A stretch of 64,000 nucleotides of DNA from Candidatus Nitrosocosmicus franklandus (GTDB taxonomy: Archaea > Thermoproteota > Nitrososphaeria > Nitrososphaerales > Nitrososphaeraceae), in assembly GCF_900696045.1 (NCBI RefSeq), contig NZ_LR216287.1:2399854-2463853 (forward strand). The letters are read 5' to 3'. A program made the position numbers and the translations under genes. Within the stretch, counting starts at the first letter, position 1; every line of letters starts with the position of its first letter. Positions 8,701 through 17,974 of this stretch are shown here, one piece after another. The notes beneath the pieces were generated by a model, which saw only the letters and a program-made list of their open reading frames with translations, was not told the origin of the DNA and did no database searches.

Positions 8701-9312
8701 ATGACCAAGTATTCTGGTGCCGTTGATTTATCTATTAATTTTGAATGTGATTACGAAACAGTTTCTTTTGTGAAAAAGTTTCTTCGAATTAACAAAATAG
8801 GATTACATGGTAACAAACGGCTTTTTGATGCTATGAATGTTTCAGATCGTGAATCTATAATACTAAAGATCCATAATATCGAGAGACATGCGATTAACGA
8901 TCGTAAAGGCTACATGTATTTGGTATATGAGAATTTGGATAATAGTCTGGATCATAAAGGAACAGGATATGATATTCTTGTGGTAAGTAATCCTATGAAT
9001 TGCAAACCCATGTTACAAAAATTGGCAGGAAAATGTATCGGGTTCGAATTTCTGATCTCTAGATTAAAGTATTGTCATACACGTGAGGTAGGTAAATGGT
9101 TTTCTGAGGTAAAATATGTTCATCATTTATGCAAAAAGTATGGACATCAGCTTATTCTCTCAAGCGGAGCACGTAACCCTTATGAACTTTTATCAATGAA
9201 AATTTTTGATTCTTTCTTAAATAAATTGGACATTTTACCGAATGAATATTGGTCAAGTTTAAATGAATGGTTAGAAAGCAAACTCAGGGGTGTAATATAT
9301 GACACTAAATAA
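8701..9312 (+). CDS. rnp3: RNase P protein Rpp30 (component 3)
   Basis: Subunit of archaeal RNase P, the ribonucleoprotein that removes 5' leaders from pre-tRNAs. The 203-residue chain has the PHP-like TIM-barrel pattern of Rpp30: AVDLSINF at the N-terminus, GYDILVVSN in the middle, and IGFEFLISRLKYCHTREV. The last conserved block is KKYGHQLILSSGARNPYELLS, equivalent to the 'SSGA...RxP.D...L' motif. It ends 14 nt inside the next gene (overlap at 9299-9312), typical of coupling with its binding partner Pop5. Confidence 0.85.
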   Translation: MTKYSGAVDLSINFECDYETVSFVKKFLRINKIGLHGNKRLFDAMNVSDRESIILKIHNIERHAINDRKGYMYLVYENLDNSLDHKGTGYDILVVSNPMNCKPMLQKLAGKCIGFEFLISRLKYCHTREVGKWFSEVKYVHHLCKKYGHQLILSSGARNPYELLSMKIFDSFLNKLDILPNEYWSSLNEWLESKLRGVIYDTK

Positions 9313-9652
9313 GCAAAAATTCCGGTATATATCAGTATATTTTCCGGACTACTCCTCCTTTGGCTCAGAATATTTTTTTAAAGAGTTTTCATCAAAATAT
9401 GTTGAATTATTTGGTTCGATAGAGTTTTCTAATTCCCTATGTCGCATAATTAAGAATAGAGAACCAATTAATGACCTCTTGATACTAAAATGTAAACTTG
9501 ATTCTGTAGCTAGTGCACTGGTTTCTTTGTACCTTCTTAATCACAAATCGATCGTAGTTTCTATATCTGGAACCATCAGACAAGTTAAGAAAAAAAGCCA
9601 TATCTTCCGCAGTAATTTTTGCGAATCATCATTGTCATCAACAAAATTATGA
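9299..9652 (+). CDS. rnp2: RNase P protein Pop5 (component 2)
   Basis: Second RNase P protein, the partner of Rpp30; Pop5-Rpp30 pairs activate the catalytic domain of the RNA. The 117-residue chain begins KQKFRYISVYFP, which corresponds to the Pop5 'K.RYL.V..' strand, and contains LCRIIKNREP and the C-terminal signature ISGTIRQVKKK. The ATG overlaps the end of the Rpp30 gene. Similarity is weak in the middle, as usual for Pop5, so the neighbour and the SGTIR motif carry the call. Confidence 0.8.
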   Translation: MTLNKQKFRYISVYFPDYSSFGSEYFFKEFSSKYVELFGSIEFSNSLCRIIKNREPINDLLILKCKLDSVASALVSLYLLNHKSIVVSISGTIRQVKKKSHIFRSNFCESSLSSTKL

Positions 9653-9721
9653 TTTACTTAGTGTGACAATCAATAGCTAAGTATAAAGATGTCGCATATG
9701 TATTTGCAATGATCCTGTACC

Positions 9722-10834
9722 ATGAATGAAGGTGAATCAAATAAGACCTCTGCAAAAATGAATGCTGAAAAAACTCAAGATATTTCAAGGAATCAAAAAC
9801 TAGATAATAAAAAGACAAAGGCCGTGGCATTATTATCTGGAGGTTTGGACAGTCAGTTGGCTGTTAGAATGATCAAAGAGCAAGGGGTTGAAGTAGAGGC
9901 AGTGGCAATTAAAACTCCATTTTGTGATTTTGATTGTGGTAAGGGATGTGGACACAAAGTCTTGGAAGTCGCCACTGAGCTTGATGTTAAAATAAAAACA
10001 GTATACTTAGGTAAGGAATACCTTACCATGTTAAAAAATCCAAAGTATGGATACGGTTCTGGTGCGAATCCTTGTATTGATTGTCGAATGATGATGTATG
10101 AGGAGGCAAAAAAACATATGGATAAGATTGGAGCATCGTTTGTAATAACTGGTGAAGTACTACATCAAAGGCCCATGAGCCAGAATTCAAATGCACTTTC
10201 TATTATTGAAAGAGAGACTGACATGGAAGGCAAAATCTTGAGACCGTTATCTGCAAAATTGCTGTCACCTACAACCCCCGAAATCACCGGGTTAGTTGAT
10301 AGATCTCTTTTAGGTTCAATTAGGGGACGTTCAAGGAAAGGTCAATTGGACCTAGCCGCAACTTATGGAATCACGAATCCTCCTAATGCTGCTGGAGGAT
10401 GTCTCTTAACTGATCCGCAATTCTCAAAGCGAGTAAAAGACTTGTTCAAGCACATGACATCCCAACCTAGCATTAATGATATGGAACTTTTAAAAATTGG
10501 TAGACACTTTAGACTCGATTCAAATTCAAAGCTTATCGTAGGTAGAAATCATGGCGAGAATGAAAAGCTACTTTCCTACTGCGAGGACAAGGATTTCGTT
10601 ATCCAACCGGCCTTGATTCCAGGACCGGTATCTATCTTAAGATTTCATACAAAATCCGATTTGCGTAAACATAAAAAGTTACTTCGATTATCCGCTAGAA
10701 TAACATTGCGTTACTCTGATACTCAAGAAGGTAAATCTTATGAAGTTAAGGTTACAAATAAGGCCAGGAATTGGAAAAAGTCGCTGATATTGCAACGATG
10801 TGAGAGGGATGAGGTCGAAGCTTTCAGGATTTAG
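9722..10834 (+). CDS. PP-loop ATPase, ThiI/MnmA-like tRNA thiolation protein with DUF814-like C-terminus
   Basis: The N-type ATP pyrophosphatase loop LSGGLDSQLA is at about 38-47, after a charged 30-residue leader. Cysteines follow in TPFCDFDCGKGCGHK and in NPCIDCRMMMYEEA, the latter being the usual CxxC of this family. GEVLHQRPMSQN and GRSRKGQL match archaeal/thermophile proteins annotated as tRNA 4-thiouridine or 2-thiouridine synthase-like. The C-terminal third (KIGRHFRLD...VGRNHGEN...GPVSILRF) resembles the NFACT-R/DUF814 RNA-interacting domain. It lacks a THUMP domain, so it is not classical ThiI. The modified nucleotide is not decidable from sequence. Confidence 0.75.
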   Translation: MNEGESNKTSAKMNAEKTQDISRNQKLDNKKTKAVALLSGGLDSQLAVRMIKEQGVEVEAVAIKTPFCDFDCGKGCGHKVLEVATELDVKIKTVYLGKEYLTMLKNPKYGYGSGANPCIDCRMMMYEEAKKHMDKIGASFVITGEVLHQRPMSQNSNALSIIERETDMEGKILRPLSAKLLSPTTPEITGLVDRSLLGSIRGRSRKGQLDLAATYGITNPPNAAGGCLLTDPQFSKRVKDLFKHMTSQPSINDMELLKIGRHFRLDSNSKLIVGRNHGENEKLLSYCEDKDFVIQPALIPGPVSILRFHTKSDLRKHKKLLRLSARITLRYSDTQEGKSYEVKVTNKARNWKKSLILQRCERDEVEAFRI

Positions 10835-10917
10835 ATTTGAATATGAAATTTACTAAAATAATTCTACAATGTTTATATTAATCATTTATTTAATAATTGT
10901 TAACCACATCTGATAAA

Positions 10918-11193
10918 ATGCCCACAAAAAATCCTACAAATAGGCCTATATATTTAAAAACATTTACTCTGCGTGATACAAGGGATATTGAAGAAATTAA
11001 AAAAGATATTGAAAGAAATATGATAATTATAATAAGAATTACTCCATTAGCTCAAAAGGATGTGGGCGATCTTAAGAATGTAGTTGAAAGTCTATATAAT
11101 TCGATTACTTCATTAGGTGGAGATATGGCCAGATTGGGAGAAGAGAGGATAATACTCACACCTCCTGATGTAAAAATTTGGCATGGGGAATAA
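10918..11193 (+). CDS. sepF: SepF-like cell division protein
   Basis: Archaeal SepF anchors FtsZ or related division machinery to the membrane. From ATG 10918 the protein has 91 residues: a short N-terminal segment, then the SepF core with YLKTFTLRDTRDIEEIKKDI, NMIIIIRITPLAQKD and LKNVVESLYNSITSLGGDMARLGEERIILTP, which is the standard alpha/beta dimer fold ending in a strand. An in-frame TTG at 10897 would add seven residues. The amphipathic membrane-targeting helix of many SepF proteins is not evident at the very N-terminus. Thaumarchaeota combine SepF with Cdv proteins; no cdv or ftsZ gene is present in this window. Confidence 0.85.
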   Translation: MPTKNPTNRPIYLKTFTLRDTRDIEEIKKDIERNMIIIIRITPLAQKDVGDLKNVVESLYNSITSLGGDMARLGEERIILTPPDVKIWHGE

Positions 11194-11230
11194 AGTCAAT
11201 CATTTAGTATCGTGACACCATGCATTCTTA

Positions 11231-13126
11231 TTACAATAATTTTAGAGCTTCTTGATTTAGCATATATTGAGTAGGAACATTTTGCACTTTGCTCGAATAA
11301 CTTGAAAGATTTTGTACCTTAGATCTCTCGCCATGATTTACAATTATTTTTTTAAGTTTTGACCTCAAGCGCGAAATATAGGCATTAAGCTGATTGAAAT
11401 CAGAATGTGAATTCAGTGAATAGATGCTTTCAATCCTACATCTTACTTCAATTTGTTCCCTGCCCATAGAAAGCATTTTCTTTCCTTCAATTATTTGTCT
11501 GGCGAGGCTTGTTTCATTCGGTTTAGAGGTAAAGATAATTAAATTATCTGGGTCAGTTGCTATTTTCTTTAGATATTCAAATGTTTTGTGACAATTCAGC
11601 GTCGATGAAGGATATATTACTATACCTGTTTTCAATTCTTGTCCTTCAATATCAGAAATTAGAGAAATCGACTTTGATCGAAATGGGTTATATTCGTCTG
11701 AAATAATATTTCCATGCAGATCCTTGTTAAGGAACTCTGAATCGAATTCATGAATAGAATTAATTTCCGCTAGTATTTCGTCCATGTAAATTTTGCACTT
11801 TTTGATCTTCTTTTGTCTTATGAATTGATCTAATGTTACTAACAATTCCTGGGATGTCCCGATCAATTGAGTAGGCATAAGAACGATTTTTTTAGCTTTT
11901 AAAACCTGATTCACTTCGTTGATTAATTTTGACTCTGCTTCCTCCCTTGTCATGAAAGAGTCTTCCCTGCCACCGTTGGTACACTCTATTAACAATGTTT
12001 CTACTCTAGGAAAATTCCAAACAGCGTTTTCCAAATACGAGCTCTTTCCAAATTTGATATCGCCTGTATATACAAAATTATGGTCACCATTTCCTATGTG
12101 GAAGTGAAAGGACGACGATCCGAGTATATGACCAGCGTTATACGATGTCACTTTAATGTCTGGGGTAAGATCTGTAACAATATTATAATTCAGATATATT
12201 ATATGGGAAAAAATCTTTTCATAATCTATACCATTATAGATTGCAAATTTTCCATTGTTTCTAACGTATTCCCTAAACAAAATATACATAAGATATGCTG
12301 TTGGTTCAGTACAGTAAACTGGACCTTGGTATCCGTATTTAAATAATGTGGGTAGAAATCCAGTATGATCAAAGTGAGCATGGCTCAATAAAACGGCATC
12401 AATGTCTGAGAGTTTCTTTCCAATAGAATCAAACCTTGGAAACTTCAGCAATGGATCGTCGGTATAATTATTCAATCCACAATCAATAAGTATGTTACTT
12501 TCATTAGTACTTAATATCATAGCCGATCTACCGATTTCTGCAAATCCTCCTAATGATATTAAGCTTGCTTCATAATTTGCATTCATTCTTTCCCTAAAAA
12601 TTTTCTCACCGACTTTTTTAAAAAATTGAACTCTATAGTCAGCCGTATCCTTAGCTATTTTGTTTATAGCCTTTATTGAAGAAATCATTTTAGGAGCTTT
12701 CTTGAATGTTACCTTCCAGCCAGTATCTAGTGTTAATTGATCGGATATACTTTCGATATTCGTTATTTCCGTGAACTTTTTTAGGAAAATAACGGCCTCT
12801 CCAAGAGCAGGATCAAAAAGGATGTCAGAGATATTAGACTTTTTCGCTAGAGATTTTTCTACAATTTTCTTAAACTTGTCTTCCTCAACCCTTAACGTTT
12901 CATCAATTCGCAATACTATTCTCTTTTTAATTTGTGCAACAATATTCGGAAGGATCTTATTATTCTCAAGTAGGAATTTGGGATTATTAGTGTGCAGAGC
13001 TATTCTAGGACCTTCGTACTCTATTTTGGTTAACGAACACTCGCGAGGCAGATTTTTGAGTATTGTTGCCATAATGGATTGAGCATCGGATATATTGGGA
13101 TTTTGTTCAGACGACCTAGAGTACAT
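11231..13126 (-). CDS. aCPSF1/FttA transcription termination ribonuclease (KH + metallo-beta-lactamase + beta-CASP)
   Basis: Archaeal CPSF73-like endonuclease that cleaves nascent RNA at U-rich sites and terminates transcription. The 631 residues contain two KH-like RNA-binding domains (about 1-150), then the metallo-beta-lactamase core with GGFAEIGRSAM and the metal motif SHAHFDHTG (H249, H251, D253, H254). AGHILGSSSFHF and VYTGDIKFG are further active-site motifs. The beta-CASP domain (about 380-560) contains LMPTQLIGTSQELL. The final motif is VNHGE at about 601-605. It is divergent from the small membrane protein gene at 13264. Confidence 0.93.
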   Translation of the reverse strand: MYSRSSEQNPNISDAQSIMATILKNLPRECSLTKIEYEGPRIALHTNNPKFLLENNKILPNIVAQIKKRIVLRIDETLRVEEDKFKKIVEKSLAKKSNISDILFDPALGEAVIFLKKFTEITNIESISDQLTLDTGWKVTFKKAPKMISSIKAINKIAKDTADYRVQFFKKVGEKIFRERMNANYEASLISLGGFAEIGRSAMILSTNESNILIDCGLNNYTDDPLLKFPRFDSIGKKLSDIDAVLLSHAHFDHTGFLPTLFKYGYQGPVYCTEPTAYLMYILFREYVRNNGKFAIYNGIDYEKIFSHIIYLNYNIVTDLTPDIKVTSYNAGHILGSSSFHFHIGNGDHNFVYTGDIKFGKSSYLENAVWNFPRVETLLIECTNGGREDSFMTREEAESKLINEVNQVLKAKKIVLMPTQLIGTSQELLVTLDQFIRQKKIKKCKIYMDEILAEINSIHEFDSEFLNKDLHGNIISDEYNPFRSKSISLISDIEGQELKTGIVIYPSSTLNCHKTFEYLKKIATDPDNLIIFTSKPNETSLARQIIEGKKMLSMGREQIEVRCRIESIYSLNSHSDFNQLNAYISRLRSKLKKIIVNHGERSKVQNLSSYSSKVQNVPTQYMLNQEALKLL

Positions 13127-13263
13127 AACGATCCCTGTTTTTGATCAAAATCAAATGGTAAAACAATTAATTAAGAACCTGTGTATATAAAAACCTATTT
13201 ATGCCAAATATTTATAGATTTAACATATTTATACCTTGACACCTAATTTGCATTGTTAATAGC

Positions 13264-13461
13264 ATGGCTGATTCTTTTGATAATATGATTTTCTCGTCAT
13301 CGTTGATTATATTCATTTTGGCGCTAATTTTTATTTTCGCCTATGATCTTTTGTTTGCAAGAGGAAGAGCAAATAGGATCGAAAATATACATGAAACGAG
13401 AAAACTTGGAAGGAAAGCCTCTAAAGCCAAGAATAAGCAGCAATTTGATAAAGTTGAATGA
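13264..13461 (+). CDS. small single-span membrane protein
   Basis: 65 residues with one strong membrane helix (about 11-28, SSSLIIFILALIFIFAYDLL) followed by a basic, Arg/Lys-rich cytoplasmic tail (RGRANRIENIHETRKLGRKASKAK). A TATA-like box at about 13223-13234 lies upstream. The last 71 nt overlap the likely start of the helicase gene in another frame. No family recognised. Reality is supported by the ATG start, promoter spacing and the clean membrane-plus-basic-tail pattern. Confidence 0.6.
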   Translation: MADSFDNMIFSSSLIIFILALIFIFAYDLLFARGRANRIENIHETRKLGRKASKAKNKQQFDKVE

Positions 13462-16237
13462 TTATAGTCTAACAGAACGGTTAATTTTAGATAAATTTGC
13501 AAAGGAATCTTTTGATCGATTAACATCGATTCAGGAACAGTCTTACAGGGTTATCGCTAGAAGAAAAAATTCTCTACTGGTTGCACCCACAGGCTCAGGA
13601 AAAACCGAAGCTGCTATCATTCCTGTAATTAGTATTCTAAGTGAAGAAAAGAATCATCAAAAAAAAAATAATGGTATCAAGTGTTTATATGTTACGCCTC
13701 AGCGTTCTCTAAATAATGATGTCCTAAGAAGGATAGTTAGATATGCCACTGCAGAAAATTTGAATGTTGAAATCAGACATGGAGACACTCCATATTCTAG
13801 GCGTAAGAAGATTGTCCAGCATCCTCCGGAGATATTGATTACTACTCCAGAATCATTGGGAATAATACTAGTAAATGAAAAAATGGGTGAGTTATTGAAA
13901 TCGGTACAGTGGGTCATTGTAGATGAAATTCATGAAATTATTCCTTCAAAACGTGGTGCCTATCTTTCCCTAGCATTGGAGCGTCTTGCATTATATAACT
14001 CCAATTTTTGCAGGATCGGAATTTCAGCTACTGTAGGAGATATATACGCTACGGCTAAATACCTTGTTGGGAACAAAAGGAAGTGTGCCATTATTATTGA
14101 TAGAACATTACGTAAATATGATCTGGAACTGAAACATATCGAAGGTTCGATTAAAGAAGTCTCAAGTTATATAGTAAATTACGTTAGTAGTAACCATCCG
14201 AATTCTTCAGTTTTACTATTTACTAATACTCGTGATGAATCAGAATTTTTGAGTACCTTGCTTAAAAGTCATACTTCATTAGAAGTTTATATTCACCACG
14301 GTTCATTATCCAAGGATGTAAGAGAAGAGACTGAAAAATTACTTAGAAAAGGTTTTGTGGGAATTGTTGTATGTACCTCTTCATTGGAGCTTGGTTTGGA
14401 TATAGGATCCATTGACCTTGTAATTCATTACGGATCACCAAGACAAGTTTCAAAATTGATGCAAAGGATTGGCCGTAGTAGGCATTCACATCATGCTTCG
14501 GCAAAGGGATTGATCATAACTAACAATTATGATGATTTTATCGAGTCTTTAAGCATCATTCATAGGGTGGAAAGAGGCTCGATTGAGGATCAAATCCCTC
14601 ATGAATGCGCCCTAGATGTACTGGCACACAATATAGTGGGAGCCATTCTACAAGGTAAAGAAAAATTAGATTTGAAAAAACTTTACGAGGTTTTTTCAAC
14701 AGCATTCCTATTCAGATCTTTGACTTTCTTTGATTTTGTTGATTGTATAAATATTTTATCTAACAATTACATCCTTAAATTTGACCGAGAAAAAAATCTA
14801 TTATATAGAACAAGGAAATCGTATCTTTACTACTATGAGAATATTTCAACTATACCTCATGTGACAAAGTTTGAAGTAATTGATTCAATAGCTAACAGGA
14901 GAATAGGAACGTTAGATCAGCAGTTCGTGGGCAATTATGGTGAAAAAGGAAATGTCTTTGTATTGAGAGGTTCACAATGGAGAATCCTGACAGTTAACGA
15001 GGCAAAATTTCAAGTTTATGTCGAACCCCTTAGTGGTGCACCAATTAACATCCCTTATTGGGTGGGTGAAATGATTCCTGTTGATCATGAGACTGCCATA
15101 CAAGTTGGCAAGATTAGAAGATTCATGAAATCATGCCGTTTATCTCAAATGAATGTGCTCAAATATGTTGACAAACAATTGGCCACACGAATAAATGATT
15201 ACTTGAAACCGTTAAAAGTAATTCCTGATTCAGATAACGTTGTTGTAGAGTCGGTACCTTCTGAAAACTTGGTAGTTATACATAGTACTTTTGGATCCAA
15301 AGTAAATAATACTCTAGGATCGCTCTTTTCAACATTCTTATCTTCTAAAACCGGGTACGAGGTTGAGTACAGGTCAGATCCTTATAGAATTTTATTAAGC
15401 TCAGCAAATACCCGAATAAGGCAAATCCATATCTTTTCTCTATTTGAGGACAACTTTGATATCGAATCTGTATTGATAGCTTCTTTTACAGGTACTTATA
15501 GTGCCAACTGGAAGGTTTGGATGGTTGCAAAACGTTTTGGAATCATTGACAAGAACTCTGTTTATGATAAGAGGATGGCTCGTATTATCTATGAGAGATA
15601 TCGTAAAACGTCGATTAGCAAGGAATCTATTAGAGAATTGATTCATGATAAATACGATATAGCAGCTACATCAGTCATTATTGAGAAAATCAAGTCTGGA
15701 TCTATTAAGTTACATTGGTTCGATAATTCTCAGTTTTCTGGTCTGTCTCAACCAATATTGTCTAAATCAAAGAAGATCGTTTCATCACCTCAAAATATGG
15801 AAAATGGTATTCTTGAATTGATCTACGAGAGACTGATAAAAACTAAGCACAAGTTAATTTGTGTAAGATGTGCATTATGGGAACGTATTTATGAAACCAA
15901 TGATGTGCCAGAAAAATTGACCTGTCCATACTGTAAATCAAGGTTAATCACAGCCACGTTTTGGAAAGATACTGAATTAAAAGATATTATCAGACGCAAG
16001 CTTATGGGGGGTAGTCTTGCCAAGGATGAAATGAATAAATTTGACAGAGCTTGGAAACTGGCCTCGTTGATCAATAATTTCGGTCGATTAGCAATCTTTG
16101 TTTTATCTGGTCATGGTATAGGTGTCGATACATGTGCCCGGATTTTGCGAAATTATACAGATGATCGGAATCTCTTGAAGGCGATCTATGAGGCAGAGAA
16201 ACAATATGTGATGACAAGAGGATTTTGGGACAATTGA
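13391..16237 (+). CDS. lhr: Lhr-type superfamily 2 DEAD/DEAH helicase
   Basis: ATP-dependent DNA/RNA helicase of the Lhr family, thought to act in DNA repair and recombination. Walker A is APTGSGKTEAA, motif II is VDEIHEI, SAT is SATVGD and motif VI is QRIGRSRHSHH. After the RecA domains (to about 420) come the Lhr winged-helix and beta-rich core (about 430-800). Near the C-terminus a CVRC...CPYC zinc ribbon is present, as in archaeal aLhr2-like proteins. ATG 13391 is chosen over the upstream ATG 13343, but both overlap the small membrane gene, and a later start is possible. At about 949 residues it is the long Lhr-core type. Confidence 0.88.
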   Translation: MKRENLEGKPLKPRISSNLIKLNDYSLTERLILDKFAKESFDRLTSIQEQSYRVIARRKNSLLVAPTGSGKTEAAIIPVISILSEEKNHQKKNNGIKCLYVTPQRSLNNDVLRRIVRYATAENLNVEIRHGDTPYSRRKKIVQHPPEILITTPESLGIILVNEKMGELLKSVQWVIVDEIHEIIPSKRGAYLSLALERLALYNSNFCRIGISATVGDIYATAKYLVGNKRKCAIIIDRTLRKYDLELKHIEGSIKEVSSYIVNYVSSNHPNSSVLLFTNTRDESEFLSTLLKSHTSLEVYIHHGSLSKDVREETEKLLRKGFVGIVVCTSSLELGLDIGSIDLVIHYGSPRQVSKLMQRIGRSRHSHHASAKGLIITNNYDDFIESLSIIHRVERGSIEDQIPHECALDVLAHNIVGAILQGKEKLDLKKLYEVFSTAFLFRSLTFFDFVDCINILSNNYILKFDREKNLLYRTRKSYLYYYENISTIPHVTKFEVIDSIANRRIGTLDQQFVGNYGEKGNVFVLRGSQWRILTVNEAKFQVYVEPLSGAPINIPYWVGEMIPVDHETAIQVGKIRRFMKSCRLSQMNVLKYVDKQLATRINDYLKPLKVIPDSDNVVVESVPSENLVVIHSTFGSKVNNTLGSLFSTFLSSKTGYEVEYRSDPYRILLSSANTRIRQIHIFSLFEDNFDIESVLIASFTGTYSANWKVWMVAKRFGIIDKNSVYDKRMARIIYERYRKTSISKESIRELIHDKYDIAATSVIIEKIKSGSIKLHWFDNSQFSGLSQPILSKSKKIVSSPQNMENGILELIYERLIKTKHKLICVRCALWERIYETNDVPEKLTCPYCKSRLITATFWKDTELKDIIRRKLMGGSLAKDEMNKFDRAWKLASLINNFGRLAIFVLSGHGIGVDTCARILRNYTDDRNLLKAIYEAEKQYVMTRGFWDN

Positions 16238-16274
16238 GATTTTGACTGCCATCAATATTTCCTTTCGATCACTG

Positions 16275-17717
16275 TTAGCTCACTTGAATGATTTCTGAAT
16301 ATGGCTTTAATGACAATTCAATATTTCCTTCTTTACCGCTAACCGCATTTACAGCTAATATCTTTATTCTCTCTCCAATTTTAAGTCGGCTTACTATCTC
16401 ACTGTTGTCCCGCCATCCCACTAATCTAATTTCGCCTGTGTCGTCACCTACTAATGTATCAGCTACCGTTACCTGTTCTCCAACTTTAGTAGTAACCTCC
16501 GACCTATTTGGTATTTGCAAGACAATGGCCTCAACCACAAATGGTTTGTTAGTTACACTGATATTTTTAATCTTAGTTTCAAACTGTTCGCCAGTGGGAA
16601 ATTCTTGATCTTTGCTCAAAACCTGAACAAAAGAGTCCTGATCAGTCAATTCAATTGAATTTCCCAATATTCTGTTTGGATAGCATTCAATTATGTCGTT
16701 AGGTTGTAGGTTCAAATCAAAGAGTCTGGTGTTTATTCTTAAAAAGTATGGTCTACTTTCTCTATCTATGGCCATACATAATAACATGTTGTCTTCCTGC
16801 TTGGGTCTACTAGAAATAATTCTCAAGATATAGTTCTCAGGTGGGGCCGCATCATCAGAGAGTTCAATTACAGTGCCTTCATCACCATGAATTTCTAAAT
16901 CACCATTACCAAAATTAGGATTTCCAGCTTTTGTCTTAACTCCAACCAATCTTATCCTGGAATTAACTGTCAATGTCTTTGGAACGTTTTCTTCATTTAT
17001 ATTCCAAATTACGGAACGTATCTTGCGCGAATTGTCTTCATTCGTCAATTCTAAATGTAGAGACTTTGCGCGTTCTCCTCTACTGTTAGTAAATTCAGAA
17101 ATTCTTGGATCCGAACTAATTTTACCTGCAATTACTAAGTTATCCTTAGGCAATGTCAAATCATCAATCAATTCTGTGATTTCTGATAAGGTTGGTATTT
17201 GATACTTGTTGTCTTCCACAATCAAATCTATGGAGCCACTGCTACCCAAATTTACGATAGGTTTGTTGTCCATGCCCGACTTTACCTGACAATTTGATAG
17301 CTTGATCAAGTCTCCTTGTCTAAGGTTAAGTTGTTCTGGCAACTCAACGAGATCATCCCAAAGTTTAATCTTGACACTAGAGTCCTTGTCATAAATAGTA
17401 ATAATCCTATTTCTTGATTGTTGGTCTGAATCTCTTTTCAAAAAAGTTCGAATAGGATTAATGGTTAGTATTCTCCCGATAATTGAAATATCTCGTGCAC
17501 CTATAAAAATATCTTTTAAGGCATACTCTGTCTTAGGGGATTTTTCCAGAGATACGCCCAAATCAGCAGCAACCAAGAATAAAGCTCCTTGGTCAGTTAA
17601 ATAACCTGCACCAACATTAGCTTTTTTTTCTTCAACCATCTCTTTCAGTTTATCGAAATCCAGTTCCTGCCTCTCCTCCAAAATTATTTCAATCATCTTG
17701 TTATAGTCTAATGTCAA
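16275..17717 (-). CDS. rpa: replication protein A (multi-OB single-strand DNA-binding protein)
   Basis: Archaeal RPA-like ssDNA-binding protein of 480 residues. A helical N-terminus (1-60) is followed by repeated OB-folds at about 70-165 (IIGRILTINPIRTF...VKIKLWDD...GDLIKLSNCQV), 185-280 (LVIAGKISSDPRISEF...IRSVIWN), 290-370 and 385-478 (VVEAIVLQIPNRSEV...GEIRLVGWRDN...GERIKILAVNAV). The VKLWDD/IRLVGW aromatic strands are the usual ssDNA-stacking positions. The start is TTG 17717; a TATA-like box (about 17738-17748) lies 25 nt upstream, consistent with a leaderless mRNA. It is convergent with the helicase gene. Confidence 0.85.
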   Translation of the reverse strand: MTLDYNKMIEIILEERQELDFDKLKEMVEEKKANVGAGYLTDQGALFLVAADLGVSLEKSPKTEYALKDIFIGARDISIIGRILTINPIRTFLKRDSDQQSRNRIITIYDKDSSVKIKLWDDLVELPEQLNLRQGDLIKLSNCQVKSGMDNKPIVNLGSSGSIDLIVEDNKYQIPTLSEITELIDDLTLPKDNLVIAGKISSDPRISEFTNSRGERAKSLHLELTNEDNSRKIRSVIWNINEENVPKTLTVNSRIRLVGVKTKAGNPNFGNGDLEIHGDEGTVIELSDDAAPPENYILRIISSRPKQEDNMLLCMAIDRESRPYFLRINTRLFDLNLQPNDIIECYPNRILGNSIELTDQDSFVQVLSKDQEFPTGEQFETKIKNISVTNKPFVVEAIVLQIPNRSEVTTKVGEQVTVADTLVGDDTGEIRLVGWRDNSEIVSRLKIGERIKILAVNAVSGKEGNIELSLKPYSEIIQVS

Positions 17718-17974
17718 TTACAATAATCTACTTCACTATACATATTTTAATTTAAAAAAATTTTGTTTAATTCTCAAAATTTTAAAAAGGAATGGGTATA
17801 TCGCGACAATATTATTGGTAATCATGGATCACTATTTATTCAAAAACGGAAACTAAAATCTTATTTTTGTATCTGCTTATGATATATTCCTTAGATATTG
17901 GACATGTAAGATTACAGCCAATTAAGTAGAGTAATTTACTATATAGAGGCCTAATCAATCGAAATAATACCTAG

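Noticed and set aside
9040-9056. GGTTCGAAT-like T-loop motif
   Set aside because: It lies inside the Rpp30 coding sequence and no cloverleaf forms.
9722-10834. Calling the PP-loop protein ThiI outright
   Set aside because: No THUMP or rhodanese domain is visible; only a general tRNA-thiolation-like assignment is supported.
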